NCBI GenBank assembly: GCA_004369045.1
Contig: ML213511.1
Span: 542,283-606,282 of the forward strand
Length of the DNA stretch: 64,000 nt
Origin: Heliocybe sulcata
Taxonomy: Eukaryota; Basidiomycota; Agaricomycetes; Gloeophyllales; Gloeophyllaceae
Direction of reading: 5' to 3'
Every line of letters starts with the position of its first letter. Position 1 is the first letter of the stretch. Below, piece after piece: positions 22,601 to 32,891 of this stretch. The position numbers and the translations under genes are program-made. The notes beneath the pieces are model-generated. The model saw only the letters and a program-made list of their open reading frames with translations, was not told the origin of the DNA and searched no databases.

Positions 22601-24728
22601 TGGAGACGACGTTGTCGCAGAACCAAAAATGGACGAAGCTGGGGGTTGAGGCTTCGGTGCCTCAGCAGGCGGAGATGGCTTGGCGCCACCGAAAATCGAG
22701 GGGGACGACGAGGTTGAGAAAGCATTGGTAGATAGCGGTGCAGAACCAGCCGGTTGAGAGGTGGCAGAAGACGGCTGACCAAAAATATTGGATGAAGGCG
22801 CTGAAGCCTGAGGGGAAGGCTCAGCAGGCCTGGTGGCCCCAAACACAGATCCCGAAGTGGTCGGACCGCTAGACGACTTGAACACAGACGGGGCGCCGAA
22901 CACAGACGTGTTGTTCCCAAATGCGTTCGGCGTGGGCTTCAGCGACGAGAACGCAGACGCGATAGGCACCGGAGGAGGGGTTGGGGTGGCAGAGGCAGAG
23001 GCAGAGCCGTTCGCGCTACCAAAGACACTTGCAGGCTGCGCTGGTTGGCCGAATATCGAAGATGAGGCCGATGAGGACCCAAATACCGAGGGAGACGCAG
23101 GTTTCTCGGGCTGAGCCTGCTGGATCGCTGACGAGGACTCGGCCTCCCCATCCATGCTCGCCTCCTCATAATCCACAGAGCCTCCGCCATCCGAAACTCC
23201 GTCAATGATATCGGGCAGTGACAACTCCCCTCGGATAGCCTCGATATCTTCAATCGTATCCTTGCCAAACAACCTCTCCAGGATACACGCCACAAGGTAA
23301 ATCATGACCAGATTCCCAGAGTCCCTCAGGGTTGCTGCGAGCTCCCCAAATACGTTCATCGCCTCCTGGTCGACGACGAGCGAGGAGGTCTTGGTGATGG
23401 GCGAGCTCTTTCTCTGTACGATCAGCCGGAACTGTGTTGTGAGCTTGAACACGGGATGCGCCAGGATCTCATCCGGGATGTCATCGTGCCGCTCGCGCTG
23501 GTCGCGGATGTGGATGAGACGGTGATATACGCGCATCTCGAGCTCGGTAGGGGATTGGTACCGTTGACGTTGGTCCTCATAGAACTCCTTCAAACTTTGC
23601 AAGGCTGCACATAGTTCAGCAAGAGGTACAAAGATGTAATGCCAGAAGACTCACTGTTCATCAGCTGTTGCTCTTCCAGTGCGATCGAAAAATCTGCTTT
23701 CTCCCGCATAAAGTGCAATGCGAGGATATGGTACCGCGCACAGCGATCGTGGCACTCAATAGCAAGTGGGCCAGTCTCATGTTGCATCGTGAAGTCGGTG
23801 CGCACTGCTCGTGAGCGGTCGCGGATGAATGTGTGTGTGGCTTCAAACCCGCCCTCGAGCAGGAGGTGATGGAAGAGGTAATTCAAGGTCCTCTGCAAGC
23901 GTACTTAGCACAGGTGCAGAGCTTATGCTGCTTGAAGCTCACCTTGAGGATGTGTGGAGGTCTAAGATCGGACGGTATTATCTTGTCACCTGCCGCCCGC
24001 TCGTATGCCTTGACGGCACGCCTGTGGTCCACGCGGCGTGTACCAGGTATCTTCGCGGCATCAGCTCATGTCTACAAAGGGCAAGATAAAACTGTGAGTC
24101 AGCGATCCGGGACGTACCGTTTCCCATTTATCCAGGTTATTCTCCCGCTCACGACGGTAACGCTCGAACCGCGGACACATGTCCAGGCACGTCCCAACCA
24201 TCGTGATCGCTTCATCCAGGCGCTTCGGAACGAGGGGATCGTCCATCTTTCCTTCCGCAATAGCCTTCTTTCTCTCCACCTCGCGGGCCTTGACCAACTA
24301 AAAGACAAAACGCGGCGGAATTAGCTCCCTGGGCTCCAAAGAGAGCGGAGGCGCACCTCTTGGTAAAATTTCTCTCGATCCTCTGCCGTCTCAAGCACTG
24401 GCTCATCTGGCTGCGGTAATTCGTCCTCCTCCTCCTCATGCTCGCCATCCGTCATACCGTCTCCTCCGCTTTCTTCTCCGGTCTTCGACGACGCATGACT
24501 AAAGACCACTGATCTGTTGCGCGACTTCCTTCCATCGGGCTTCCCTCTGCCTCCTCTGTACGCTCCTCTCGTCCATCTCTCATTCGTGTGGTGGCTGGAG
24601 CCTGCTTCGTTCTCGTTGGTGGCCAGATGGTCGGCGACCCAGTGCTTGTTTCGTGATTGTGGCTTTCGCGTAACACCGTTCGTTTTGAAGGGTTTCGAGC
24701 CACGCAAGCGTGTAGTCTCCATCATCAC
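19648..24728 (-). CDS. SAC3: SAC3/GANP family mRNA-export scaffold with FG repeats (TREX-2)
   Basis: Twelve exons (24728-24357, 24297-24118, 24050-23943, 23892-23655, 23604-22093, 22042-21384, 21330-21020, 20969-20825, 20769-20616, 20554-20477, 20423-20285, 20230-19648) give 1492 residues. The SAC3/GANP domain spans about 145-440, with [36 protein letters not shown] and [15 protein letters not shown]. Residues about 480-800 carry some 14 FG dipeptides in VFG/IFG/LFG contexts like those of nucleoporins. A basic helical stretch (about 950-1060) with [17 protein letters not shown] fits the Sac3 region that binds Sus1 and Cdc31. The C-terminal 400 residues have no motif I know. In yeast and animals this protein holds TREX-2 at the nuclear pore and couples transcription to mRNA export. 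One intron uses an unusual GAAG acceptor (24051) that best preserves the conserved IPGT. Start: the first of three consecutive ATGs. Confidence 0.9.
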
Positions 24729-25412
24729 TTCGCAGCGTGAGTCCGGAGATCAGATGCTGTTGTGGAAGCAAGCGGCGATGGAGGGACGTGTGGCCACTTG
24801 GATCCAACTTGGGTGAGAACAAGAGATGTGTGACAATGCGGTCACAGGTGACACCACTGCTCACCGTGGTAAGCTGCACCGCCACGGCATACATCAACTA
24901 AATTCACTTGAAGCCTAAGGCGATCAGTACTTTGCATTGCTGTACTGTTATTGTCGATATATCTGGCTTCGTCACAACCGACGTACTGTATATTGAGCTG
25001 GCAAGCGCAAATCAGGAATCAAGTTCTGACTCACTACGCCTACCTTTAGTAGACTCGCGTGATCTGTAGCAACGAGCACATCTCGGACATACCAAAGTCC
25101 AGCGACCTGTGGAGACTTCACAAGCACATGCAGGCCAGCCGCTAGTGTGCCAACGTGTCCGGAGCAACTTGGTGCGACAGCAGCGTCGAAGTGAGGGGCG
25201 AAGGGGAGGAGGTGAGGAGGAACCAAAACAAAAGCCTGGCTTATATACTGTGTCGGTATGAAGGACGTGATTTGTGAAAGGTGAGGATAACATATGTGAT
25301 CCCTCGGAAGCACTTCATACATGCATATCAGGCAATGCTGCTGCCATAAATACCCAATATGACATCACTTTCGATCGTAAATAGGCAGGGTTAGGAGAAC
25401 CCACTGACGGCC
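24729..25412. other. Intergenic, no recognised gene
   Basis: Upstream of the SAC3 gene start. Only short frames without motifs. The last nine bases (25404-25412) are the left copy of the target-site duplication of the element that follows. Confidence 0.5.
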
Positions 25413-26183
25413 ATCTTGGGCAATACGACCCCCAGAAAAAACAGTCCCACGCCACCCTGACTGCGCTTTTAGTGGGAGGATATTCATCAGTGACTGTGGG
25501 CAACCTGNNNNNNNNNNNNNNNNNNNNNNNNNNNNNNNNNNNNNNNNNNNNNNNNNNNNNNNNNNNNNNNNNNNNNNNNNNNNNNNNNNNNNNNNNNNNN
25601 NNNNNNNNNNNNNNNNNNNNNNNNNNNNNNNNNNNNNNNNNNNNNNNNNNNNNNNNNNNNNNNNNNNNNNNNNNNNNNNNNNNNNNNNNNNNNNNNNNNN
25701 NNNNNNNNNNNNNNNNNNNNNNNNNNNNNNNNNNNNNNNNNNNNNNNNNNNNNNNNNNNNNNNNNNNNNNNNNNNNNNNNNNNNNNNNNNNNNNNNNNNN
25801 NNNNNNNNNNNNNNNNNNNNNNNNNNNNNNNNNNNNNNNNNNNNNNNNNNNNTTCTTGCTTACAGAAAACTTCACAATTCCAGCACACCCTTCGAGTGGC
25901 TCGAAGTTAGCGCACGGTCACATTTGTGGCACTACGGGAGTTATCTTCCACTTTCAGTAGTTGCGACCTCAGTCTTTGTTGGGAGGATTGCATTTCCTCT
26001 TGGAGTGACACCGCCAGTACGACCATGTATCTACCCTGATAAATAATGGACTTAGACGATCGACAATCTGCTTCCGCGTCCACGACCACACTTCGCACTT
26101 CGCGAACGTGAGCAAACGACGTGCGGCTTGATTAGTCAGCGAGGCGTGGGACTGTTTTTTCTGGGGGTCGTATTGTACAAGTT
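25413..26183. mobile_element. Small inverted-repeat DNA transposon (MITE-like) spanning the assembly gap
   Basis: The ends are inverted repeats of about 41 bp (25413-25453 and 26143-26183). Within them 33 bp match perfectly (25421-25453 against the reverse complement of 26143-26175), starting CAATACGACCCCCAG. The nine bases CTGACGGCC occur directly just outside both ends (25404-25412 and 26184-26192), as expected of a target-site duplication. Total length is about 771 bp, including 345 N whose true number is unknown. No transposase frame is visible, so it looks non-autonomous. An 8-9 bp duplication fits Mutator-like, hAT or KDZ superfamilies; the terminal bases (A[A/T]CTTG) do not let me choose. 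Confidence 0.75.
25508..25852. other. Assembly gap (345 N)
   Basis: Run of N inside the inverted-repeat element. The gap probably exists because the element's interior is repeated elsewhere in the genome. Any frame reported across it would be meaningless. Confidence 1.
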
Positions 26184-26413
26184 CTGACGGCCCCGTCCAA
26201 AGCTCTACAACCAACGGGAAGCCGTTACAGAAATAACACTGATCAACTGGATATCGATAAGAATAACATCTGCGTTATTGCCGGACGTCATGCTCTCGTA
26301 AGACGTGTGGGACGGAGGTCCTTCCTTTACTCAGGTGATAAAAGGTTATCACACAGATCGCAATGTGCAAGTCCACAGACTTTCATATCCTCTCCCTAAC
26401 ATAACAAGCGGAA

Positions 26414-27570
26414 ATGGTCGCGCAGTTAGCATGGATTGGCCTTGGCAATATGGGCCGAGTGCGTACCCTTTCCTTTGGACAATGAAACTCAGTATTTACT
26501 CACCCATAACTCTCCCAGGGCATGTGCAAGAACATCATCGAGAAAGGCAACCTCTCCAAACCGCTCATCATCTACAACCGCACCAGGAAGCGGGCTGAGG
26601 ACCTCGCTGCCCAGGAAGGCCCGTCTAAGCGACTCAAAGTAGCAGGCACCATCGCCGAAGCCGTCGAGAACTCGGACATCATCTTCACCTGCGTCGGCGA
26701 CGACAAGGCCATCGCGGACACAATTGCCGAGGCCGTGAAGCCGAATGTCAAGGGCAAGCTCTTTGTGGACTGCTCGACCGTCCACCCCGACACGACGGAG
26801 CAGCTTGCGAAGGTGATCAATGCCCAAGGCGCCGAGTTCGTCGCTATGCCAGGTGCATATTGCTATCATTCACACTTATGTTTCATGACCAGATGTTGAC
26901 GCAACCCTATTCTTACAGTCTTCGGCGCGCCTGCCATGGCCGACTCCGGCTCGCTTGTCTGCGTCCTCGCTGGCCCTCCATCGGCAGTGGACATCGTCCG
27001 CCCCTACACCACCGGTGTCGTCGGGCGCGCCATCATCGACTTTGCCGGCCAGCCCCAGTCCAAGGCCACCCTCCTCAAGATCATCGGCAACACGTTCATC
27101 CTGAACATGGTCGAGACGCTCGGCCAGGGACATGCGCTGGCGGAGAAGAGCGGCCTGGGCGTGGATAACCTGCAGAAGTTCATAGAGACCATGTTCCCGG
27201 GGCCGTATACGGCATATTCGAAGAGGATGAGCGGTGGCGATTATTATCTAAGGGAAGAGGTGAGTATTGAATGACCAGGGAGGGAACGGGTTGCTGATAT
27301 TGTTGGGTAGCCGCTGTTCGCGGTCGACCTCGCGAGGAAGGACGCGAAGCACGCTCTGTCCCTTGCGCAGGCGTCTGGGACGCGCATCAGGAGCACTGAG
27401 GTTGCGGACAGTCACCTCGAAATGGTGCAGAAGCAGATGGGTTCGAAAGGTAACCGACTGGATCGACTTATTCTCGTGGCAACGAGCTGAGCTATCCTTT
27501 GACAGGCGACATTGCTGGCATTTACGGAGCCATAAGGCAGGAGAGCGGACTTCCCTTTGAGAACCAGTAG
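26414..27570 (+). CDS. 3-hydroxyisobutyrate dehydrogenase-like NAD(P)-dependent oxidoreductase
   Basis: Five exons (26414-26458, 26519-26852, 26919-27259, 27311-27449, 27506-27570) give 307 residues, the usual size for the beta-hydroxyacid dehydrogenase family. The N-terminal Rossmann fold shows WIGLGNMGRGM (about 7-17, GxGxxG class) and the strand VDCSTVHPDTTEQLA of the substrate-binding DCSTxxP motif. The all-helical C-terminal domain contains KATLLKIIGNTFILN, where the first helix carries the catalytic lysine and asparagine region. Members oxidise 3-hydroxyisobutyrate, tartronate semialdehyde or similar small hydroxyacids, or act as GLYR-type reductases; the substrate cannot be read from sequence. 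There is no obvious mitochondrial leader, so a cytosolic location is more likely. The first exon encodes only 15 residues. Confidence 0.88.
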
Positions 27571-28247
27571 ATGCTGGTATGGAAGGAGATGGCATGGAAG
27601 AAGAAAGAGACGATGTATCACTAATGATGTAGTTATAGGATTTGGGAGTTCAACCTTCAACACTGCTTTCCGTTCGCTGCCAGGTCCAGATTGTGGTGCT
27701 TTCTGATTGCAGACAGTTACTGTACAATCAGCTGCAGCTCTATATTGCGGGAGGTCGGTAGGTCCTTCTGCCATTAATATTGTTGCTACTCTGTCAATCT
27801 CAAAGTTGTCCGATGTCCGAGCCAAGCGATGTAACTCCTATGTGCTCGCATGGAAGCAAAATTCCTTCGAGCGCCATTCGAGAAAAATGAATATCAGTTG
27901 TAAGTGTTAATGAACGTTATTAATATTGCATAAGTGCCGCGCGAAACCGCGCCTCGGGCAGACGGGAGGAGTGGCATCAAGACAAGTGGCGGTGCAGATG
28001 ATCTCCGATCTCAGGGCGGTCCACAGAGCAAGACTTGGCTGTGCCGGACATGTACTCCATCCCCCTGGCTGTCTCGGCCCCTCCGCTTTCCTTACTACCC
28101 GCCAAGTAGCCGCAGTCGGCCAGCTGCGCCGTCTTATTTGCATCTCCTTTTGTGTTCTCTGTCCTCCGCTTTCATCGTTGCGTCGCACTGCTACTCTAAA
28201 GTTCAAATCCATTCAATCAAAGGATCTAAGCACTAGCTGCTCCGAAA
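27571..28247. other. Intergenic, no recognised gene
   Basis: About 680 bp between two genes on the same strand. It holds the 3' end of the dehydrogenase gene and the promoter of the next gene. No motif-bearing frame, repeat or RNA gene seen. Confidence 0.5.
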
Positions 28248-28838
28248 ATGGCGACGTGGTACGTGGATGATTTGGACTAAACTTGTGGGTAGTGTAATGA
28301 GATGACTCGATACACAGGCTTGATGTCCTTTCATTCATCTTCGTGCGTTCCATTTCCCCAGCTCACACGACCTCACTTAAACATTCAACTGCGCAAATGT
28401 AGACCGCAAGCCTCTTCGCAGGCGTCGCCATCGGCGTCGCCTACGCCGGAAATGCCATCTCAAATGCAATGGCAAGCACCAAAGAATCGTACGCCTCCCT
28501 CCTCCCCACAATCCCCACCTCCCCCTGCTAACGCGCCACGCAGCCTAAAAGCCAAAGGCGTCGACATCTCCAAGTCCGGCATGTCCGTGAAGACCTCAGG
28601 GCGGTACACGCGCGAGGACTACATCGACGCGACACAGCGCGGGTTCATCAAGAGCATGTCCGCGACGTCCTTTGGGCAGCAAGACCCCGCCACCGGCAAT
28701 GGCCATGCAAACGCGCCGCCGCTGGAGAGGCGCGGCTCCGGTGCGAGTGTGAACAGCACGAATTCGGTCGGGGAGGAGAAGAAGAAGCGTCGGTTTGCAG
28801 GTATCAGGAGCTCCCTGGGCGGGAAGGAGAAGTCATAG
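28248..28838 (+). CDS. Small conserved-looking membrane protein, function unknown
   Basis: Three exons (28248-28262, 28403-28488, 28544-28838) give 131 residues. Residues about 5-22 (TASLFAGVAIGVAYAGNA) form a glycine/alanine-rich hydrophobic segment that could span a membrane. The next stretch, KSGMSVKTSGRYTREDYID, is polar, and the C-terminus is Ser/Asn-rich and ends in a basic KKKRRFAGIR patch. The arrangement resembles short N-terminally anchored organelle proteins. I do not recognise a named family. The join between the 15-nt first exon and exon 2 leaves a 140-nt intron, longer than its neighbours, so a missed small exon is possible. Coding nature is supported by clean phase closure across two introns. 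Confidence 0.65.
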
Positions 28839-29347
28839 CCTCGGGGTGCAGTGATTTTGTTGTTATGAGTGATATATGGTTTGGCAGAGGAATGTATGCG
28901 CTGGATTCCGGGCGTTAACGATCGGTACTGGTTTTCGAGAAATTGTATCACTATACATCTATCTACTCACCGCAGTTGACTAGGACTAGCAGGAACTGCC
29001 TGCAGTACTGCTGAGGTGGATCATGATCGCATATATGCATCCACTTCCCTGACAGTCCTTGGTACGTCATATTCTCGAGTCCAGTCATTGGCGGTCCCTC
29101 GTTAGCGCCGTTGTCACCATCGTTGTCACCATATGAGCGTCTATAACGGCGACAATCTGACAATCTGCAGATGCAACCAGTGACTGTATCCAGAGTCGCG
29201 ATCGTCGACACAGTTACAAGGTTCAGTCATCCACCACGTTCCAGTCCTTACATATAGCCATAAGTATAGTGCACAGCAATACGTCAACCAGCAATGACTG
29301 ATTTTCCCTGATATACTCTCACCAGCCATCCACCCTGCTGACCCTAT
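28839..29347. other. Convergent intergenic region
   Basis: 3' flanks of the small membrane protein (+) and the GTPase gene (-). A short direct repeat, TTGTCACCATCG, recurs partly at about 29113-29131. Nothing else noted. Confidence 0.45.
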
Positions 29348-31357
29348 CTAGACGCCCGCAGCGCCAACGTTAAACATGAACGTCCCCTCCAACTCCACAT
29401 CCACCTCCATGCCCTTCCCCTCAGCCTTCCGAGCGGCCCTCCTACTCCGCTTCGCCTCCTTCTTCAGCACCCTCCTACTCAGCGGGTTGCTCTTCGCCAT
29501 CATCTCGTGGTCATCGCCTAGTGAGCTGTTGGACTTGCGCAGCCGCTTGGGCGGGCGCTGCACGATGTCTTTGTCGGAGTCGACCATCGCGGTGGCGGGG
29601 TCGAGGGAGAAAGCGGGGGAGGGACTGCGAGGGCGTTTGCGCGTGTGTTCGAAAGAGGGCTCGGGTTCTTGATCCATCCTGTAGATCGTCAATAGATACA
29701 TGATCAATAAAAATTCCATGTCGATGAGTCTGCGGAGATGCGTGCCTCACCCATCTTGATCCTCCTCCATCCTCTCCCCATCCTCTCCCTCTCCCTCGCG
29801 CTCCCCATCCTGCATCTCCGCATCCTCGAACGCGCCCTTATCCGCCTGGCCAAATAAGCCCTCGATGTTGAACGCCGGCGCGAACTGTGTAACGATTTTC
29901 GCCTGCCCGACCTCCTCCGCCCCGGGCGCCACCACCCCCGCTTCCACTTGAGTAGGTATGGACGAAGGGTGGACAGAGGGCGGGACGGAGAAGTAGGGTA
30001 TTTTTTGGTGGTTCCAGTCTGTCAGGACTTGACGCGCGGTGCCCAGCAGATCGGGGGCGCCACCTTTTAGGAGACGCCCGGTGGTCATGGAGAGCATGGT
30101 GAGAAACTCGAGCGTGGAGCTGTAGGGCGGGAGGGAATAAATCTTTTGGAGGGTCTCCGGTTCGGTGCGGGAGACGATCTCTTCGACTATCAGAGTAGGG
30201 TTTGCCACATACATGAGCCTTTGAGCAATGGACCATGGTAAGGCGGAGACGCACCGACTGCTATGGGATCCTCTATATCTTCCACTTTGACTACGTTCCG
30301 GAGGAGCACGCTGCCCTTCTTGGAGCCCTTACCGTTGTCATCAAAGTCATCGTCGTCGAAGATGACACCTGGCGAGTCGATAATCCGCAGCCCGCGCTCG
30401 AGCTGGACATGCTGCAGCTCTTTCGTGTGCCCGGGCTGAGCCGCGACGCTGCAAGCCTTATTCACACTCAATCAGTATGCTATTCAAGCACCCGGACGAG
30501 TGAAGCGTACCTTCGACCGCTTCAGAGAGTTGATGAGACTACTCTTCCCGACGTTGGGGTAGCCGACGACGCCGACAGTGAGGCTCTGCGAGGCGCTCGG
30601 TTTGTACGCCTTCAGCAGTCGTAGAAGGGCTGGCGCGGTTGCGGACGAGAGGTTCGTGCGCTGGTTCTGGGATGCGGAGCGGAAGGGGAGGGTCGGGGTT
30701 GTGTGGCGTAGGTACCGCAGCCACTGTTGCGCGTTGTCTCGGGGAATGAGGTCTGCAGCACAGATCACCTTTCCATACGTTCGTCTTATGAGGATAGGAC
30801 AGCAACACACCGATCTTGTTCAACACGAAAACCAACTTCTTCCCTTCACTCTCCCGTCTGCGCACCTCCTCTTCGACGAGCCGGCTGCGGCACCCCTCCG
30901 GATCCCTCGCGTCCAGAACGAGGACGATGATATCGCTCTGGTCGACCACTTTGTGCAGTGCGCGGATGTAGTGCCTGCGAAGCTGCTCTTTGGTCTTGAC
31001 GGAGCTGGAGGAGGAGGGGTCGTCGGGTGAGAAGAGGTCGTCGTCGTTTCCGAGGGAGGCAGCGAGCTGAGCGAGGGAGGAGAGGGTGGGCTCTGATGCC
31101 ATTGGTGTGTCCGGGTCATCGCGTTTGAGCGTTGGGGACTAGGTAGTGTTAATGTGACCGGTATTTTGCTTCAGAGGAGGTACTGACGAGTCTGATCCTC
31201 TCTTTCTCGGCATTGCGCACTTTCAGGTCGGGTAGGCGCGGTATACCAGGGTCTTTCTTCAGCTCTGTAAAACGACAGTAAGTATCAAGGCAATAGTCAA
31301 GTCATGCTACTCACTTGACTTGGTAGGTACGTTGATCTTCTTGGTATGTTCTTCAAG
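29348..31357 (-). CDS. Circularly permuted nucleolar GTPase (NUG1/GNL3 nucleostemin family), 5' end not found
   Basis: Seven exons join in phase (31357-31315, 31264-31188, 31138-30811, 30752-30511, 30456-30255, 30186-29751, 29678-29348) to about 552 residues. The G motifs run in the permuted order of the YlqF/NUG1 group: VLVLDARDP (G5-like), VFVLNKIDLIP (G4), GYPNVGKSSLINSL (G1), PGHTKE (G2), IIDSPGVI (G3). Before them stands the family's KKDPGIPRLPDL motif, and the C-terminal tail is basic, as in nucleolar proteins. These GTPases act in 60S ribosomal subunit assembly and export. What is missing is the start: the family's very basic N-terminus with its ATG should precede residue 1 here, but the DNA immediately upstream has a stop and no basic-rich exon. 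The 5' exon may lie further away, be disrupted or be lost. The 31357 boundary (an AG after GGG) is uncertain. Confidence 0.85.
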
Positions 31358-31892
31358 CTCCCATTAATACGGCAAATCATATCCATAGGTACGGAAATTT
31401 TTACTGTTTCTCCCCATTGCTTGCAATCCACTGTCGCGCTGATATAGTGGGAGATATGTATAATGAGACCGATGTTGCCAGGCTCCTTTGAGAGAAGGGA
31501 AAGCACCACAAAATTGTATAATAAGAGGTTTCGATACAAAGCACGCGAGGTCATATAAGTTGCACAGCCACTCGGAATCTAAATATGTATCACAGCGTCG
31601 CCCCTTCCCTCTGTCTGTTTTCGTCTCTCCTCGTTCGGAGGTCTCGTCGCTGCCAGCTTGCACTGCACCTACGGACGGTTCCTGGGGTTATTCACTGGTG
31701 CAGGATCACCACTTTGCCTGCAGTTTCTTCAGAGCGCGACCTCGGCTACGCGATTAATATTGCTCGTGCCCGCGGTCATCATCAACTGATTCTCGGTTGC
31801 TCGGTGTTCGCGGAACGCTTTGAATTTGGCAGCGCTGTGGATACTAGGACTTGGGCTGCAAGTGATTAGGCCCGAAGGCCGACGAGAAACAG
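31358..31892. other. Region upstream of the GTPase gene, no recognised exon
   Basis: Searched by eye on both strands for the Lys/Arg-rich first exon expected for the GTPase. None found. Only short unrelated frames. Confidence 0.4.
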
Positions 31893-32003
31893 GTTCAATT
31901 AAGCACCTGATTGGCGTCCTATTTTCCAAGGCCTACCAATACATGCCTGAGGTGGGTCTCACGTCACTCAGCTCACTCTGTCCATCAGGTTGCCGTCAAG
32001 CGG
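31893..32003 (+). pseudogene. Possible protein-kinase N-lobe remnant
   Basis: The frame SIKHLIGVLFSKAYQYMPE is followed by a GT, then 30-odd bases later CATCAG and VAVKR (31989-32003). This imitates the start of the intact kinase 1 kb downstream, where TAIGEFSDVWRADFDGRK, an intron and VAVKVLR occur in the same order with the intron at the same place. No further kinase motif follows, so if real it is a decayed duplicate. It could also be chance: the match is short. Confidence 0.3.
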
Positions 32004-32891
32004 TTAGTATTATTCTCGCAGTACATCCGCTATTCGTCTTGCGTATTCGGGGCCGTCCGTGATCACTCGCACTCAATGTAAGTGTCTGACTTCAGAGGTA
32101 TTATTACTTCATTCAGTGACAACCAGGCTACAGGTACAGCGTGGCTATTGCTGATAACGCCGTCTTTTTCTCACTGCTCCTACAGCCCCAGCGCTAGTAT
32201 CATTCTATTGCAACCTGAACTCTCACTGGTCTACTTGAACATGGACGCTACGCTGAAATACGCTTGGCACCGGCTGGTTGCGCGGAGCACTGTTCTAAAT
32301 GCAGGAAGCGCCGGGCCATCACGCTCTCCGTCCGTAGTTTTCCCACTCATCCCTGGTACCGGCCAACGAGCTACTTACATCGGCTTTGTGCAGCCTCGTA
32401 CACAGCGGGACGCTGGACGTGACGTCGCCATAGGCGCTGGGTGGCGTGCCCACGCTCATGATCACACACAAACTCCCAAGAGGGCTCCCACGCTGATAAG
32501 CTGCTATACTTGGGAAGCTGTGCATATCCCTGCGGAGGCCCTGGATTCACCGGTGACCCCCCATCTGATCGGTGATTTCTGGCCCGGCACGAGCCTTCTG
32601 TCTATGGGATTTTTGCTGGCTCAAGTTGCTGGAAGGAACGTTCCATGCAGGCTCTGCTTCCCTGCTATCTAGTGTCGGCGCCAAGAGGATGAGTGCTTCG
32701 AGGTTTCATGGATTCTTATATAGAACTTGGAACGTTCATAGTGCATGAGGTGTCTGTAGAACCTTACCCACCGTTTGCGCCAGATCTTCCGGAACCTCGG
32801 TTGCTGTTTCTCTGAATTGGGAAGAACGGACGGACCAAACCGAACTTGGGATACACCCTACGGACAGCGTTGTCATACTTCCAGCACCCGC
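32004..32891. other. Intergenic, no recognised gene
   Basis: A 196-codon frame at 32082-32672 (+) has no motif, no domain-like segments and atypical composition; I do not call it. The end of the interval is the promoter of the kinase gene. Confidence 0.4.

Noticed and set aside
21358-22649. Long plus-strand frames with Leu/Gly-rich sequence
   Set aside because: They overlap the FG-repeat exon of the SAC3 gene on the opposite strand, where the protein motifs clearly lie.
25315-25960. Frames of up to 186 codons across the gap
   Set aside because: Most of their length is N, so no coding evidence exists.
28302-28402. An additional plus-strand exon before 28403 in the small membrane protein gene
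   Set aside because: No in-phase addition improved the protein, and the 140-nt intron is acceptable.
32082-32672. 196-codon frame upstream of the kinase
   Set aside because: No domain-like pattern; composition suggests chance.
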